Shown in pieces: positions 16,485-25,775 of a stretch of 64,000 bases of DNA. The stretch spans positions 1-64,000 of the forward strand of contig NZ_JAJKBJ010000005.1 in the NCBI RefSeq assembly GCF_023618015.1. Reading direction: 5' to 3'. Source of the DNA: Legionella maioricensis. GTDB lineage: Bacteria > Pseudomonadota > Gammaproteobacteria > Legionellales > Legionellaceae. How positions within the stretch are numbered: the stretch's first letter is position 1; each line of letters starts with the position of its first letter. Below the pieces are notes generated by a model that was not told the DNA's origin, did no database searches, and saw nothing but the letters and a program-made list of their open reading frames with translations. The position numbers were made by a program, and so were the translations under genes.

Positions 16485-18353
16485 CTAAAGCCCATTACCA
16501 CTAACACCTGTAAGATAAGTAAACTGAGAGCTCCCTTGTGCCGGAGGCGGGGTAGTTGACAGACTCCAGGTTGCTCCGTTGTCACTGGAGTTATAACTTA
16601 AAGGAAGAGACTGACTTCCATTGTTATAAGTTCCCACGGCAGCACAATGGTCAGTGTTGTCACAGGAAACACTCTTAAGCACATTAGCTCCACTTCCTTG
16701 TGTCGGGGAGGGCATAGTAGTGGAAACGCTCCAGGTTGCCCCGTTATCACTGGATGTATAACTTAAGGGAACATTCCGACTTCCATTGTTATAATATCCC
16801 ACGGCAGCACAATGGTTAGTATTGTCACAGGAAACGCTATAAAGCAAATGATCGCTACTTCCTTGTGCCGGGGGCATAGTAGTGGAAACGCTCCAGGTTG
16901 CCCCGTTATCACTGGATGTATAACTTAAGGGAACATTCTGACTTCCATTGTTATAATATCCCACGGCAGCACAATGACCGGAACTGGTGCAGAAAACACC
17001 ATAAAGACTATTATTGCCACTTCCTGGTATCGGCGTAGTGGAAAGACTCCAGGTTGTCCCGTTATCACTGGAGGTATAAATTAAGGGAAGATACCGACTT
17101 CCATTGTAATAATGTCCCACGGCCACACAATGGCTGCCCCCATCGCAGGAAACACTATAAAGATAATTAGGCGCACTTCCCTGTGCTGGAGGCAGAGTAG
17201 TGGAGGGGCCCCAGGTTACCCCACGATCACTGGAGGTAAAACTTAAGGGAACATCCTGACTTCCATTGTTATAAAATCCCACGGCAGCGCAATGGCCTGC
17301 ATTGTCGCACGAAACACTATAAAGACTATTATTGTTGCTTCCTTGTGCCGGGGGCTGGGTAGTGGAAAGACTCCAGATTGTCCCGTTATCACTGGAGGTA
17401 TAAATTAAGGGAAGATACCGACTTCCATTGTAATAATGTCCCACGGCAGCACAATGGTTCGCACTGTCGCAGGAAATACCTTGAAGATAATTATTGTAGC
17501 CTCCTTGTGCCGGAGGGAGGATAGTGGAGAGACTCCAGGTTGCGCCATGATCACTGGAGGTATAACTTAAGGGGGCAGACTGACTTCCATTGTGATAATA
17601 CCCCACTGCGGCGAAGGGTAAAGGAATGGGAGTAATTGAAGCGGTTAGCTGCGCGGTGGGGGTATTACTTCCTTTAGCAGTTACGGTGTTTCCTGTACTC
17701 ACGACAGAAGAGGTCAATGCAAAAGTACAGGAGTCCTGAGGTAAGAGCGTGTTGCCGCAGGCATTATTGACCAACATTAAATTAGTTGAGGGTGTAAGAC
17801 TAAGGCCTGTTGCGGTCACCAAGGTGGAAGTATTGGTTAAGGTAATGGTGCTGCTTATTGTGCCGGCGACAAAACTTAGATTGGTTGGTGTAAGGGTTAG
17901 CGTGGTCTGTTGTTCTGTAGTTTGGCTCACCTGCAATTGATGTCCCTGTGCGGGTTGATAACACTGGTTGGGATTAGGACTGCCATCGGTGTTAGCCTGG
18001 CATAGTGCAGGGCCACCGTGGACTCCGCCTTGCGGTAAGGCATTGCTGGTAATCAGCAGGGTGAGTGTGCAGCTGCTGCCCGGTTGTCCGTTCGGAGCCA
18101 TTCGACAGGGTGTGGTCTGTTGAATGCCTGCTATGGGTAAAAGTACCACGTTTTTGGAGCGTCTTGATTGGTTTTTAACCATGTAGTTCACGGTGGCTGT
18201 GCTGTTTTGGGGTACATCCTGGGTGGGATTGGAGCCTGGGGCTGGGGTTAAGGTCCACAAAGGGGCTGCTGCTTGAGTTGTTGCGGCAGCGAGCGGGGAT
18301 AACAGCAAAAAAAATTTTATCAGAATGATTCTGTAGTGTTGGCGCATGGTCAT
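16485..18353 (-). CDS. Secreted seven-repeat protein, BNR/beta-propeller-like
   Basis: 622 residues. Residues 1-29 are a signal peptide ('IILIKFFLLLSPLAAATTQA'). Residues 30-140 form a domain ('PLWTLTP...VPQNSTATVNYMVKNQS') shared with the protein at 62409-63791. A Thr-rich Ig-like stretch (about 145-240) follows. From about 246 to the end are seven ~54-residue repeats, each 'AAVGxYxNGSxxxPLxYTSSDxGxTWSxSTT...SVSCDxxxHC', with the SSDxGxTW element typical of BNR/sialidase-type beta-propeller blades. Seven blades would close one propeller. It is probably exported to the cell surface or medium, where propellers bind glycans or proteins. The paired cysteines per repeat may form disulphides. Confidence 0.75.
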   Translation of the reverse strand: MTMRQHYRIILIKFFLLLSPLAAATTQAAAPLWTLTPAPGSNPTQDVPQNSTATVNYMVKNQSRRSKNVVLLPIAGIQQTTPCRMAPNGQPGSSCTLTLLITSNALPQGGVHGGPALCQANTDGSPNPNQCYQPAQGHQLQVSQTTEQQTTLTLTPTNLSFVAGTISSTITLTNTSTLVTATGLSLTPSTNLMLVNNACGNTLLPQDSCTFALTSSVVSTGNTVTAKGSNTPTAQLTASITPIPLPFAAVGYYHNGSQSAPLSYTSSDHGATWSLSTILPPAQGGYNNYLQGISCDSANHCAAVGHYYNGSRYLPLIYTSSDNGTIWSLSTTQPPAQGSNNNSLYSVSCDNAGHCAAVGFYNNGSQDVPLSFTSSDRGVTWGPSTTLPPAQGSAPNYLYSVSCDGGSHCVAVGHYYNGSRYLPLIYTSSDNGTTWSLSTTPIPGSGNNSLYGVFCTSSGHCAAVGYYNNGSQNVPLSYTSSDNGATWSVSTTMPPAQGSSDHLLYSVSCDNTNHCAAVGYYNNGSRNVPLSYTSSDNGATWSVSTTMPSPTQGSGANVLKSVSCDNTDHCAAVGTYNNGSQSLPLSYNSSDNGATWSLSTTPPPAQGSSQFTYLTGVSGNGL

Positions 18354-18815
18354 GTCCTTAAGTTGCCTGGGTGGGGTTCGAAAGAATTTTGCAAGGGATT
18401 CAGCAAAGCCTTTCTCAAGTGACTTTTGCAGTCAGCCAACTCAAAAGCCCGGCTCTTCTATTCAGTAAGCTACTTTTTATTTTATGGTTCAAATCAGGAT
18501 GGAGCAAGTATTACTTAAGTAATTTATTGAATAACATCATTTATTTTCAATGCGGAAATATAAGGGGTGTGACAAGCAATGGAACGAAAAGGTACTCTAA
18601 GCAAAAATCATTAAGCCAGATCTAGCTTTTCAGCAACATTTAATGGTCTCAATTGGCCTTCTGACACAACTTTCGGCAACATAAACGAAAAGTATCCCAA
18701 GAAATTAATATGTTTCAAATAATATAAAATACATTAATTTACATGATGTTATATACATGTTGATGAGCGATAAAAAAATCGATTTATTGGCTATAGCTTA
18801 GACTAGCAAAGGGTT
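18354..18815. other. Intergenic stretch, nothing assigned
   Basis: The promoter of the minus-strand secreted protein should lie near 18360-18450. An 84-codon plus-strand frame (18371-18625) starts at GTG without a ribosome site and reads as chance sequence. No RNA gene or clear repeat is visible. Confidence 0.4.
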
Positions 18816-19434
18816 CTAGGGGGGCTGAGAAATTCCGTACCTTCCTGAAAAGAACCCCACAATGGATTGAATACCTTGCGGCAGCCAGTCATTGATTTCT
18901 CGTGCCATGAAGTGAAGCTCATGGTTATGATGGGCATGATATTTTTGCTTGTGAATTTTTGCGAAAAGCTTCTTACCAACGCCCAGCATTTCCGCTACAT
19001 TCCAATGCAAGCATGTAACTAGACTCATTGTAACCCGAACGTGTTTTGTCCTTAAATTATAAACGCGTATGATGCCTTGATTAAGATTGCTCTCAAATGC
19101 CTCAAAATCATCATCATAGCCCAATGAACCGAGCACTATCGCAAGACGATCATCAGTGAAATCTAAAGACCACACCGGCCTTGCTAAACATTTTTCAAGC
19201 GTTATCAGTAAGCTACCAGCCCAACTTTCAACATGGTTCAGACGATGAGCGCCTTCACTGAGTATATAGGCAAGCCAGACTTGGACAATATGACCTAAAC
19301 CAAGACCTTTCCAAATACCCATGCATGGGGAAGTGTTTGTCCAATAATGTTGCCAATTGAATTTTTTCCATCTGCGCTAGCAACAGAGGTATATCATCGA
19401 TCCGCTCAACTGTACTGATAAGTCCGTTTGTCAT
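18816..19434 (-). pseudogene. IS1634-type (DUF4277) transposase remnant, frameshifted
   Basis: From ATG 19434 one frame reads 'MTNGLISTVERIDDIP...LDKHFPMHG', and near 19320 a one-base change moves the continuation to the frame beginning 'IWKGLGLGHIVQVWLAYILSEGAHRLNHVESW' and 'LDFTDDRLAIVL'. Both are characteristic of the N-terminal DUF4277 domain of IS1634-family transposases, which are normally about 500-600 residues. Only about 200 codons remain. The last ~70 residues do not resemble the family and may come from a deletion junction. The element cannot be active. Confidence 0.65.
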
Positions 19435-19885
19435 TGTAGATAAATCTTTTAGGGCAATAAAAAATAACCGGATTATGATGGGATTATAGCAAATAGCAAA
19501 ATTAATTTTTTTGATTGGTATGTTTTGAAGCCTTCAGAGCGCTTTGGGCGCGTAAAATGAATATTGTCTGAACTCTAAATAAATTTAAGCAAACGGTGAG
19601 TTATACTATTCAAGTTTATTCTAAATCATCTATATCAAGTTCAAAAAAAATGGCTATTATAAATATAAAATATTCGAAAAGATTGAATTAATCTACGCCG
19701 CTTATCATTATTTCAAAAGATGGCATTAGGTGATGAATATTAATAAAAAATACCAACAAACATTTGCGTCATCATCTCTTTTATTTGATGAAAATATATG
19801 CTAAAAAATAATCAATCTGGTTTCAATAAGAATAATTTCCAATGATTTTAAACTAATTGCTGTTTTTCATTTTTGAGGAGATTGT
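19435..19885. other. Intergenic AT-rich region upstream of the SGNH hydrolase
   Basis: 451 bases with no supported gene. The stretch is extremely AT-rich from 19600 to 19880 and should contain the promoter of the hydrolase gene, but no single promoter could be fixed. The first part may contain the end of the IS1634-type element. Confidence 0.4.
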
Positions 19886-21430
19886 ATGATACGGATATCT
19901 CAGCTAGTTGTACTCGGCGACAGTTTATCAGATAGAGGGACTCTTGATAGACGTAAGTTGCTAGGTCTTCTTCCTATGAGTTATGTCACCGGTCTGAGTG
20001 GCAGAGCGCCCAGGGGCAGATTTACTAATGGTTATCTTTGGGCCGATTACCTTTGTACTACCGTCTTAGAAGACTTTGCAATAGAGTTCGAACGCAAGCG
20101 ACTTAAATTAAAACACGATGCTAGAGCTAATGCCGATATCGGGGACGAGTTTCTAACGAGTACCATACGACGCAGGAAAAATGAAACTGCTTTTAATTTA
20201 GATGATGATACGCATATTTTATTCGATAAGAGGCGCTTTGCCAGATTCTACTGTGAAGGGGGATTAACCTCTCATGATTATTCTTATAACCTCTCTCTAG
20301 ATCCTGGCGTAGAAGCTTATAGACTTATATTGGCAACATTAGAAAAAAAACGCACAGAACTTTTAGAGGATGATAAAAAATATCATGTCACCAGCCTCGA
20401 GAAAGCAGAGACATTAGTAATGGAATGGTCAGGTGCCAATGATTTATTAACGGTCAACGAAAGTCCTACCTATCAAGCCGTAGATAATGCAATTAAAGAG
20501 CGAATTAATAATATTGAGCAATTAATTCAAAATGGATATCGGAATTTTGTTTTATTTAATTTACCTAATCTTTCCTTAACTCCTCGCTTTCAAGCTAAAA
20601 CCCAAGATGAACGAGACAATGCAGCCGAGTGTTGTGTCTATTTTAACAAGCAACTGGCTGCACGATGCGAAGAGCTCAATAAAAAATATAAAGATTCATC
20701 TACTCCCCTTAATCTTTCTGTTTTTGATGTTCATTCTCACTTTGAGGAAGTCTATAAAAATCCGGAACAGTATGGGTTTAAGAAAGATAAACTAAAAAAA
20801 CCGTACACTGATTCAGAGGAATTCGAAAAAAACAAAATAAATCCTGAATTTGTCGCAGGAAAAATTTCTCCAGCCGAAGGGTATATGTTTTGGGATGATG
20901 TCCATCCCACAATGCTCATGCATCAAGCGATAGTAGAGCGATTCAAAGAAAGATACGGTACCGTTTATAATTTTGTCCCTCCCCAATATCCTCGGACCCT
21001 ATCTGTTCAAGATGATTTTGCCCTCCAACAGAAAATCCAGAATTTCTCTGAAGATAATGTAAGTTTAGAGTCCGGGGTTACGCTTCCTGAAGATGTAAAG
21101 GCAATACTTGATACACTGCATCAAAATGCTAAGAGCATGTGTGAGTCAAGCTATCCAAACTATCGAGAAAAAGGCGTTTTATTAAAAAGATTTCTTTTTG
21201 AGCTGCAATGCCAAAAAGGAGATTTGGAAAAACTATATGAAGTTATCTCTACATTCCATATGGAAAAGACCAATGTAGGGACATTAAGAACTCACTATCG
21301 ACCTGTTTATGACTTTTTTGCATTAAAAACTACAACCCGATCAGAAGATCTCATGGTTACTTTAGCCAGTACCATCAAAAGTCATATTGCTTTTGCACAA
21401 AGTCCGGTGAGTTCTCCAGTGAGTTCATAG
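19886..21430 (+). CDS. SGNH/GDSL-family lipolytic hydrolase, effector candidate
   Basis: 514 residues, ATG start with a GAGGAG ribosome site. Block I is 'VVLGDSLSDRG' with catalytic Ser13. Block II is likely 'GRFTNGYLWADYL', block III 'WSGANDLL', and block V 'WDDVHPT' with Asp337/338 and His340 completing the triad. The arrangement resembles Legionella lysophospholipases/acyltransferases of the PlaA type and thermolabile-hemolysin-like enzymes. Unlike PlaA there is no signal peptide, and about 140 extra helical residues follow block V, so delivery by Dot/Icm rather than type II secretion is likely. Expected reaction: hydrolysis of an ester, probably a phospholipid acyl chain. Confidence 0.8.
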   Translation: MIRISQLVVLGDSLSDRGTLDRRKLLGLLPMSYVTGLSGRAPRGRFTNGYLWADYLCTTVLEDFAIEFERKRLKLKHDARANADIGDEFLTSTIRRRKNETAFNLDDDTHILFDKRRFARFYCEGGLTSHDYSYNLSLDPGVEAYRLILATLEKKRTELLEDDKKYHVTSLEKAETLVMEWSGANDLLTVNESPTYQAVDNAIKERINNIEQLIQNGYRNFVLFNLPNLSLTPRFQAKTQDERDNAAECCVYFNKQLAARCEELNKKYKDSSTPLNLSVFDVHSHFEEVYKNPEQYGFKKDKLKKPYTDSEEFEKNKINPEFVAGKISPAEGYMFWDDVHPTMLMHQAIVERFKERYGTVYNFVPPQYPRTLSVQDDFALQQKIQNFSEDNVSLESGVTLPEDVKAILDTLHQNAKSMCESSYPNYREKGVLLKRFLFELQCQKGDLEKLYEVISTFHMEKTNVGTLRTHYRPVYDFFALKTTTRSEDLMVTLASTIKSHIAFAQSPVSSPVSS

Positions 21431-21459
21431 CCCCGGAAAGCGCGCTTTTTTAGAAGTAG

Positions 21460-21479
21460 CCCGGTTGCTTGCAACCGGG
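21460..21479. repeat. Short palindromic repeat, copy 1
   Basis: A 9-bp perfect stem with a 2-base spacer (cccggttgc / gcaaccggg) 30 bases after the hydrolase stop. The same sequence with one stem change recurs within a larger inverted repeat at 52245-52322. Possibly a transcription end for the hydrolase gene. Confidence 0.55.
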
Positions 21480-21517
21480 ATCCAATAGGATAGGGGAAAT
21501 TTGCCTAATCAATTTGA

Positions 21518-22063
21518 TTAACGGCATCCACTGATCACCGTAATTAACTTCTCATAAATTTGATCTTCGTTTAATTTTAAAGGCTTTATTTCCTCACTAA
21601 TTTTTTCGGTGGGTATTGAAGCACATTTACAAAAAATGGAGATATCTTCGTTGATGCTGTCATCCTTTAAATCACGGGGAAAACTGGACACGCAACTTTT
21701 TAGTATTCCTGCACTTCTATTTTCTTCCGAAGAAGGGGCTGCTTTGTATCTCATTGCATTTCTCAGTACCGCGTAATAAATACAATTTCTCGCATTTCTA
21801 AAATTTGTTCCTACAATGGAAAGAGAACTCTTTTGTGCTTCTTTATAAGCACAAGAACACCCATAAAGCGTAATATATTTAGCATCTTCTTCTGCTATAT
21901 AAGAGTACTTTATTCTTAACTCGTCCTGCCCATTCGTGATGCACGCTTTTTCCATAGTCAATTGCGAATCTGTAACTACAGTGGTTTCTGAATAGCCATA
22001 TAAGGAAGGGAAACTAAATAAAAAGAGTATGAGTAAAGTGGGGATTAAGATTGGGATACGCAT
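21518..22063 (-). CDS. Secreted cysteine-containing hypothetical protein
   Basis: I chose ATG 22063, which has GGTGGAGAG upstream and directly begins a signal peptide ('MRIPILIPTLLILFLF', cut near residue 24); the frame opens further up at 22108. The mature part of about 157 residues has eight cysteines, with a 'YGCSCAYKEA' element, 'FCKC' and a final 'SGCR', indicating an oxidised periplasmic or extracellular protein. The family is not recognised. It faces the ADP-ribosyltransferase-like gene divergently, with about 145 bases between. Confidence 0.6.
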   Translation of the reverse strand: MRIPILIPTLLILFLFSFPSLYGYSETTVVTDSQLTMEKACITNGQDELRIKYSYIAEEDAKYITLYGCSCAYKEAQKSSLSIVGTNFRNARNCIYYAVLRNAMRYKAAPSSEENRSAGILKSCVSSFPRDLKDDSINEDISIFCKCASIPTEKISEEIKPLKLNEDQIYEKLITVISGCR

Positions 22064-22207
22064 ATTCTCTCCACCTAGTTTTCTACAAAGTATAGCAAAA
22101 ACTAACAAACCTGCTATGATTAAACTATGCGCAGAGTCGGTAATAAAAGATCAAAAATGACATTTATTGACTTTCTATATCCAATAACAGTCATTAAGGG
22201 TTAAAAC

Positions 22208-23272
22208 ATGAAAGGTAAAGCGAATATATTTTTAGGAAACATAGGATCTTTTCGTGCAAGTGTTACCAAAAGCCTTAATCCGAGGGCCTCATTTTTTGCT
22301 CGCAAATTAGATATGCATCAGCCTTTGCTTTCCAGTCAGGAAAAAGATGAAGGAGTTCAGAATTTATGTGACAGTTTGCCAGTTGGTGAGGGTATTATTT
22401 ATCGAGGTACTGAGGGTTATGATGAAATTGATGACGCGATGAGAAGCGGTTTTTTGGGAAAAGATTTTAAAGAGAGTAAAAAAGATGCTTCCTATGATAT
22501 TGTGGCTTTTATTCGTGAGAATCACAGTAAATATTTTCTTTCTTTCTCACCTTGTTCGCAAACAGTTAAACCTTATGCCGCAGGATTATCAGTAATTCCA
22601 TGTAAAGGTTTTATTTGGGTTACTGGATTACCCAAAGTTTACACGCTTCCCCAAAAGCTTTTACATCTAAATCGAGGCATGTTTTTGGAGTATGATAGGA
22701 GGAAACGCGAGGAACAAGACCCAGAGACTCCAACCCGATATTATCCCATCACCGACATGACTGCCAATAATAACGAAGTAACTGTTATTCTTGGAGGGCC
22801 AAATAATGATTGGCGTCAAGATGTTACTCGAGATGTAATGAAGCTTATTCAAGTAGCTGGACCCGGTAATATACTAGGCAAATTTATGTCTTCAAATGAG
22901 GTTGTACATGTTAAGGACTGGACCAATCCGGATTTCAAAAAAAGAGTCTGGTCTATTGAAGTGGCTTTGTCCACGGGGCCTCGCTATATGGCTGATTTTG
23001 AAAAGATGAATGATGTAGCACGTCAAATGCTGCTGTTAAAAGCGGGTAATAGATTGATTACACTAGAAGACGCGCGCAAAGTAGTGGGCTCCGGACTTTT
23101 AGATCCATTAAATGATAATTTTAATGCAGCTAAAACGCACACACTCACCCAAGTACCCAGTGAGATTGCTATTGGTGATGCAAGTAGTCTTGCTGAGTAT
23201 ATGAAGGAAGAAATTATCGCCCAAAATGTACTGGAGGAAATTGCTGCAACTAAGCCATCTGTGATTGAATAA
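22208..23272 (+). CDS. ADP-ribosyltransferase-like protein (R-S-E type), effector candidate
   Basis: 354 residues without signal peptide. It shows the three-part signature of R-S-E mono-ADP-ribosyltransferases: 'IIYRGTEG' (R66), 'FLSFSP' (S112/S114, the S-T-S equivalent) followed by 'QTVKPYA', and 'ANNNEVTVILG' (E190). Such enzymes move ADP-ribose from NAD+ to Arg or another side chain; the residue two before the Glu is usually Glu or Gln and here it is Asn, which would affect acceptor choice. A paralogue with cleaner motifs lies at 46676-47761. The next gene encodes a macrodomain glycohydrolase that would reverse the modification. The layout recalls the Legionella Lart1 transferase family, but I cannot confirm homology. 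The C-terminus is Glu-rich ('MKEEIIAQNVLEE'), as in many Dot/Icm substrates. Confidence 0.6.
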   Translation: MKGKANIFLGNIGSFRASVTKSLNPRASFFARKLDMHQPLLSSQEKDEGVQNLCDSLPVGEGIIYRGTEGYDEIDDAMRSGFLGKDFKESKKDASYDIVAFIRENHSKYFLSFSPCSQTVKPYAAGLSVIPCKGFIWVTGLPKVYTLPQKLLHLNRGMFLEYDRRKREEQDPETPTRYYPITDMTANNNEVTVILGGPNNDWRQDVTRDVMKLIQVAGPGNILGKFMSSNEVVHVKDWTNPDFKKRVWSIEVALSTGPRYMADFEKMNDVARQMLLLKAGNRLITLEDARKVVGSGLLDPLNDNFNAAKTHTLTQVPSEIAIGDASSLAEYMKEEIIAQNVLEEIAATKPSVIE

Positions 23273-23361
23273 TGTATCGTTTATAGGGCACTTTTTGTTA
23301 AAATTAAACCATACAGGTCTTGTTTAACCCAAATGGATATGATATTAAGACCCGCTATGAG

Positions 23362-23379
23362 AGCATAGTGCATTATGCT
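23362..23379. promoter_or_regulatory. Inverted repeat upstream of the macrodomain gene
   Basis: AGCATA and TATGCT flank six bases, ending 15 bases before the ATG of the macrodomain gene. It may be an operator or the upper part of a leader hairpin. The position in the 122-base gap suggests this gene has its own control rather than only reading through from the transferase gene. Confidence 0.3.
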
Positions 23380-23394
23380 ATAGGGAATTAATTT

Positions 23395-24549
23395 ATGAAA
23401 TCATTGTACGAGCGGATTAGACCTGGAAAAACTAATCTTTCTTTACTCAAAGAGGTGCATGCCGCACACCAGCCAAGCATTCTTTCTGGTCTTTACTCAG
23501 AACGGCTTTGGCGTCATAAAAGCATGAGAATGACATTAAAATATATTACTGACCCTTCGCAGTATGAAGTCTTACAGTCACATGCGACAGCTAATTTAAA
23601 GCTTTGGCAGAAGACCAAAGTTAAGCTCCCGTGTGTCGTTGAAGTCATCAATCAGGATTGGGGCGATGCAACTCTGGAAGCAACTAAAAAATCTGGAACA
23701 CCTTATGCTGTCCTTAATATGGCAAACTCTCAATTTCCTGGCGGTGCTTCTTTGGAGGGAGGAAGTGCTCAGGAAGAAAATATGTGGCTTCGAACTACCT
23801 GTTCCTTGTCATTACTAGATAAAGGTATTTATTTCGATAAGGAAAGTAATACTTTTCGATACGAGGATGAGACAAGAGATCTTCTAAGAGCCATGAAAAA
23901 AATGACTAGCGAAGAACTTAATACCTTAAGTCAACGACGAAAAGAAACAATTGCTGAAGCCTATCACGTTTTTTTGAATAAGAAACTGCAGATTTGTTTT
24001 CGAGGAGCTGAACTGTTTATTGAGACAGACAGTTCTGAAGGAGGAAAACCAATGCGCATCGCAGAAAGCACTATGAGTTTCCCTTTTCTTCATCCCCAGC
24101 AAATATTTCCTTTTTATGAACTAAGATCAGCTGCTGCCGATCTTTCTGATAATAAAATGGATTGGAGTGATGCGCTTTTACTAGAGCGATATAAAAAAGA
24201 TATGCGACGTCGTGTCGCTGGCCAGCTGGATACATTAATTCTTAACGAAAAGTCTCATGTCATTTTAGGTGCATGGGGTTGCGGCGCTTTTAAAAATAAG
24301 CCTGACTTCGTTGCTGAAGTATATCGTGAGGAAATTGAAAAGAGGGCTAAATTTTTTGATCATATTGTCTTTCCCATTATTAATGCAGGCTCTTCGGAGA
24401 ATTTTAACGTATTTAGAGAGTGCTTGAACGGTCTGAAACTGGGAAAGGAACCCAATCGTTCTCATTTTTTTCCTGCTTTAACGGATACGCCTTCCAAAAC
24501 AGAGGATGATTTATTAAAGGGAGCCAGTAAATCGGCTCCTTTGGTTTAA
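23395..24549 (+). CDS. Microbial-type poly(ADP-ribose) glycohydrolase (DUF2263 macrodomain)
   Basis: 384 residues, no signal peptide. The glycohydrolase signature is complete: 'VLNMANSQFPGG' then 'SLEGGSAQEENMWLR' with Q126-E127-E128 as the catalytic loop, and later 'ILGAWGCGAFKN' (292-301), the phosphate-binding loop typical of the TIGR02452/DUF2263 family. These enzymes cleave ADP-ribose polymers or remove ADP-ribose from proteins. It lies 122 bases after the ADP-ribosyltransferase-like gene in the same direction, suggesting paired writing and erasing of ADP-ribose. Family members are usually about 270-400 residues, so it is full length. The last 30 residues are polar and could carry a secretion signal. 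Confidence 0.85.
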   Translation: MKSLYERIRPGKTNLSLLKEVHAAHQPSILSGLYSERLWRHKSMRMTLKYITDPSQYEVLQSHATANLKLWQKTKVKLPCVVEVINQDWGDATLEATKKSGTPYAVLNMANSQFPGGASLEGGSAQEENMWLRTTCSLSLLDKGIYFDKESNTFRYEDETRDLLRAMKKMTSEELNTLSQRRKETIAEAYHVFLNKKLQICFRGAELFIETDSSEGGKPMRIAESTMSFPFLHPQQIFPFYELRSAAADLSDNKMDWSDALLLERYKKDMRRRVAGQLDTLILNEKSHVILGAWGCGAFKNKPDFVAEVYREEIEKRAKFFDHIVFPIINAGSSENFNVFRECLNGLKLGKEPNRSHFFPALTDTPSKTEDDLLKGASKSAPLV

Positions 24550-24672
24550 CAGGGATGACTCATATCAGTCTAGTCATTGATCGAAAGCGTTCCTGAAAGG
24601 TGTATGGCATATCTCAAAAGCTGCTTATTATGTGCTAAATTTAAATTAATTGGGACAAAAGGATATGAATAT

Positions 24673-24876
24673 ATGAACAAAATTACAATAAGTATGCTGA
24701 TGGGATTATTTTTTCTCCTTACTCAAGCCGCAGTGGCCTCACAAGAGGCTCAAGAATTATGCGCACAACAGTTTTTGAGTCAGTGTATGGATAGGTGTCA
24801 AAAAACAAATGACATTAATTGCACTCAAGCTTGCCAGGAAAATGCTCAAAATCAATGCCGTCAGGCAGGCGAATAA
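24673..24876 (+). CDS. Small periplasmic cysteine-rich protein
   Basis: 67 residues from ATG 24673, which follows AAAGGAT at the correct distance; the frame also runs upstream to 24577. A signal peptide ('MNKITISMLMGLFFLLTQAAVA') is followed by a 45-residue mature part with six cysteines in CxxxC-like pairs ('CMDRCQ', 'CTQACQ'), pointing to two or three disulphides. Function unknown. It sits just upstream of a Spy/CpxP-like gene and could share an envelope-stress role. Confidence 0.6.
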   Translation: MNKITISMLMGLFFLLTQAAVASQEAQELCAQQFLSQCMDRCQKTNDINCTQACQENAQNQCRQAGE

Positions 24877-24984
24877 GCGCAAAATCAATAGATTAACGCA
24901 GGAATCTTTAGTTGAAGTTTATATGTTGAATACTCAAATAGCGTCTATAATTACCTTCGAGTGATTTAAATAAGGAAGGGAATC

Positions 24985-25428
24985 ATGGATAAAAAATTTT
25001 TATGGATAGTTGCACTCGCGTTCTCATTTATACTGAGCCAAACTGCTGCTGCTGATTCCTGGGGCTGTAGGAAAGGAATGGAAGAAATGGTTGGCTCTTT
25101 AAAGCTTGATAATGCTCAAAAAACAAAAATAAAACCTGTTTTAGAGCAATTGAAAGCCCAGATGAAGGATAATGGATCGCAAATGAAGGACGTGGATATA
25201 CAAATTAATCAGCAAGCTGATTCAGCGACTATGGATCAAGCTACAATCGATAGTTTGGTTGATAAAAAAACAAAACTAATTGGTAACATGATCAAAGCCA
25301 AAATTGTGGCTAAAAATCAAATTTTTGCTATTTTGAATACTAAGCAGAAAGCAGAACTCAACATGATGATGAAAAAAATAGATAGTCAGATGGCTGCTCA
25401 ATTTAAAAACTGTCATCAAGAAAACTAA
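24985..25428 (+). CDS. Spy/CpxP-like periplasmic protein
   Basis: 147 residues with a signal peptide cut after 'SQTAAA' (about residue 23). The mature part is almost all helix, with 'LKLDNAQKTKIKPVLEQLK' and 'ILNTKQKAELNMMM' matching the two LTxxQ-type helices of the Spy/CpxP fold. Spy-type proteins are ATP-independent chaperones of the periplasm; the CpxP branch damps the Cpx envelope stress kinase. An AAGGAAGGG ribosome site precedes the ATG. Two cysteines (near residues 28 and 143) bracket the mature protein. Confidence 0.7.
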   Translation: MDKKFLWIVALAFSFILSQTAAADSWGCRKGMEEMVGSLKLDNAQKTKIKPVLEQLKAQMKDNGSQMKDVDIQINQQADSATMDQATIDSLVDKKTKLIGNMIKAKIVAKNQIFAILNTKQKAELNMMMKKIDSQMAAQFKNCHQEN

Positions 25429-25462
25429 AATTATTCATCTTTTTGAGGCATGGGAATTTTTT

Positions 25463-25535
25463 CGTCATCCTGAAGGAGCTTACGACGAAAGATCTTCTAA
25501 TATTCAGGAGATCTCTGGCTGTCCTCGAGATGACG
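25463..25535. repeat. CGTCATCC-type interspersed element
   Basis: Ends 'cgtcatcctgaaggag' and 'cctcgagatgacg' are imperfect inverted repeats around an internal palindrome (agatcttc ... ggagatct). It resembles the reverse complement of the elements at 46043-46237. It lies in the intergenic space ahead of the hip operon, 60 bases before the first operator-like site. Confidence 0.65.
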
Positions 25536-25594
25536 TTTAATGGCCTTAGGGCAGGAATCTCTGTCCCATGTCTCAATTTAGTCCATATCTTTAT

Positions 25595-25750
25595 ACTGCC
25601 ATAGCAGTAATTAATCTTGATTTATTATGAAAATATCGATTTAAATTTATTAAACACATAAAATTACCGTTTTAGCAGTAACTTCCCATCATAATAGTAA
25701 AATTTTGATAAAAAGGATTGATTTTTAATTGTTTGTACTGCTATAACAGT
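25595..25750 (+). promoter_or_regulatory. Promoter and three operator-like sites of the hip operon
   Basis: Three 14-bp sites at 25595-25608, 25666-25679 and 25737-25750 share the inverted form ACTGnnATAnCAGT (the middle one is more degenerate at its left half). Their starts are exactly 71 bases apart. The third overlaps a likely -10 box (TATAAC, 25742-25747) with TTGATT (25718-25723) at an 18-base spacing. A dimeric HipB-like repressor bound at three phased sites would shut off its own operon and could loop the DNA. Confidence 0.7.
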
Positions 25751-25775
25751 AATATATTTCTTGTTTAATAAACTT

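Noticed and set aside
18371-18625. 84-codon plus-strand frame after the seven-repeat gene
   Set aside because: GTG start without ribosome site and no family resemblance; lies in the promoter region of the divergent gene.
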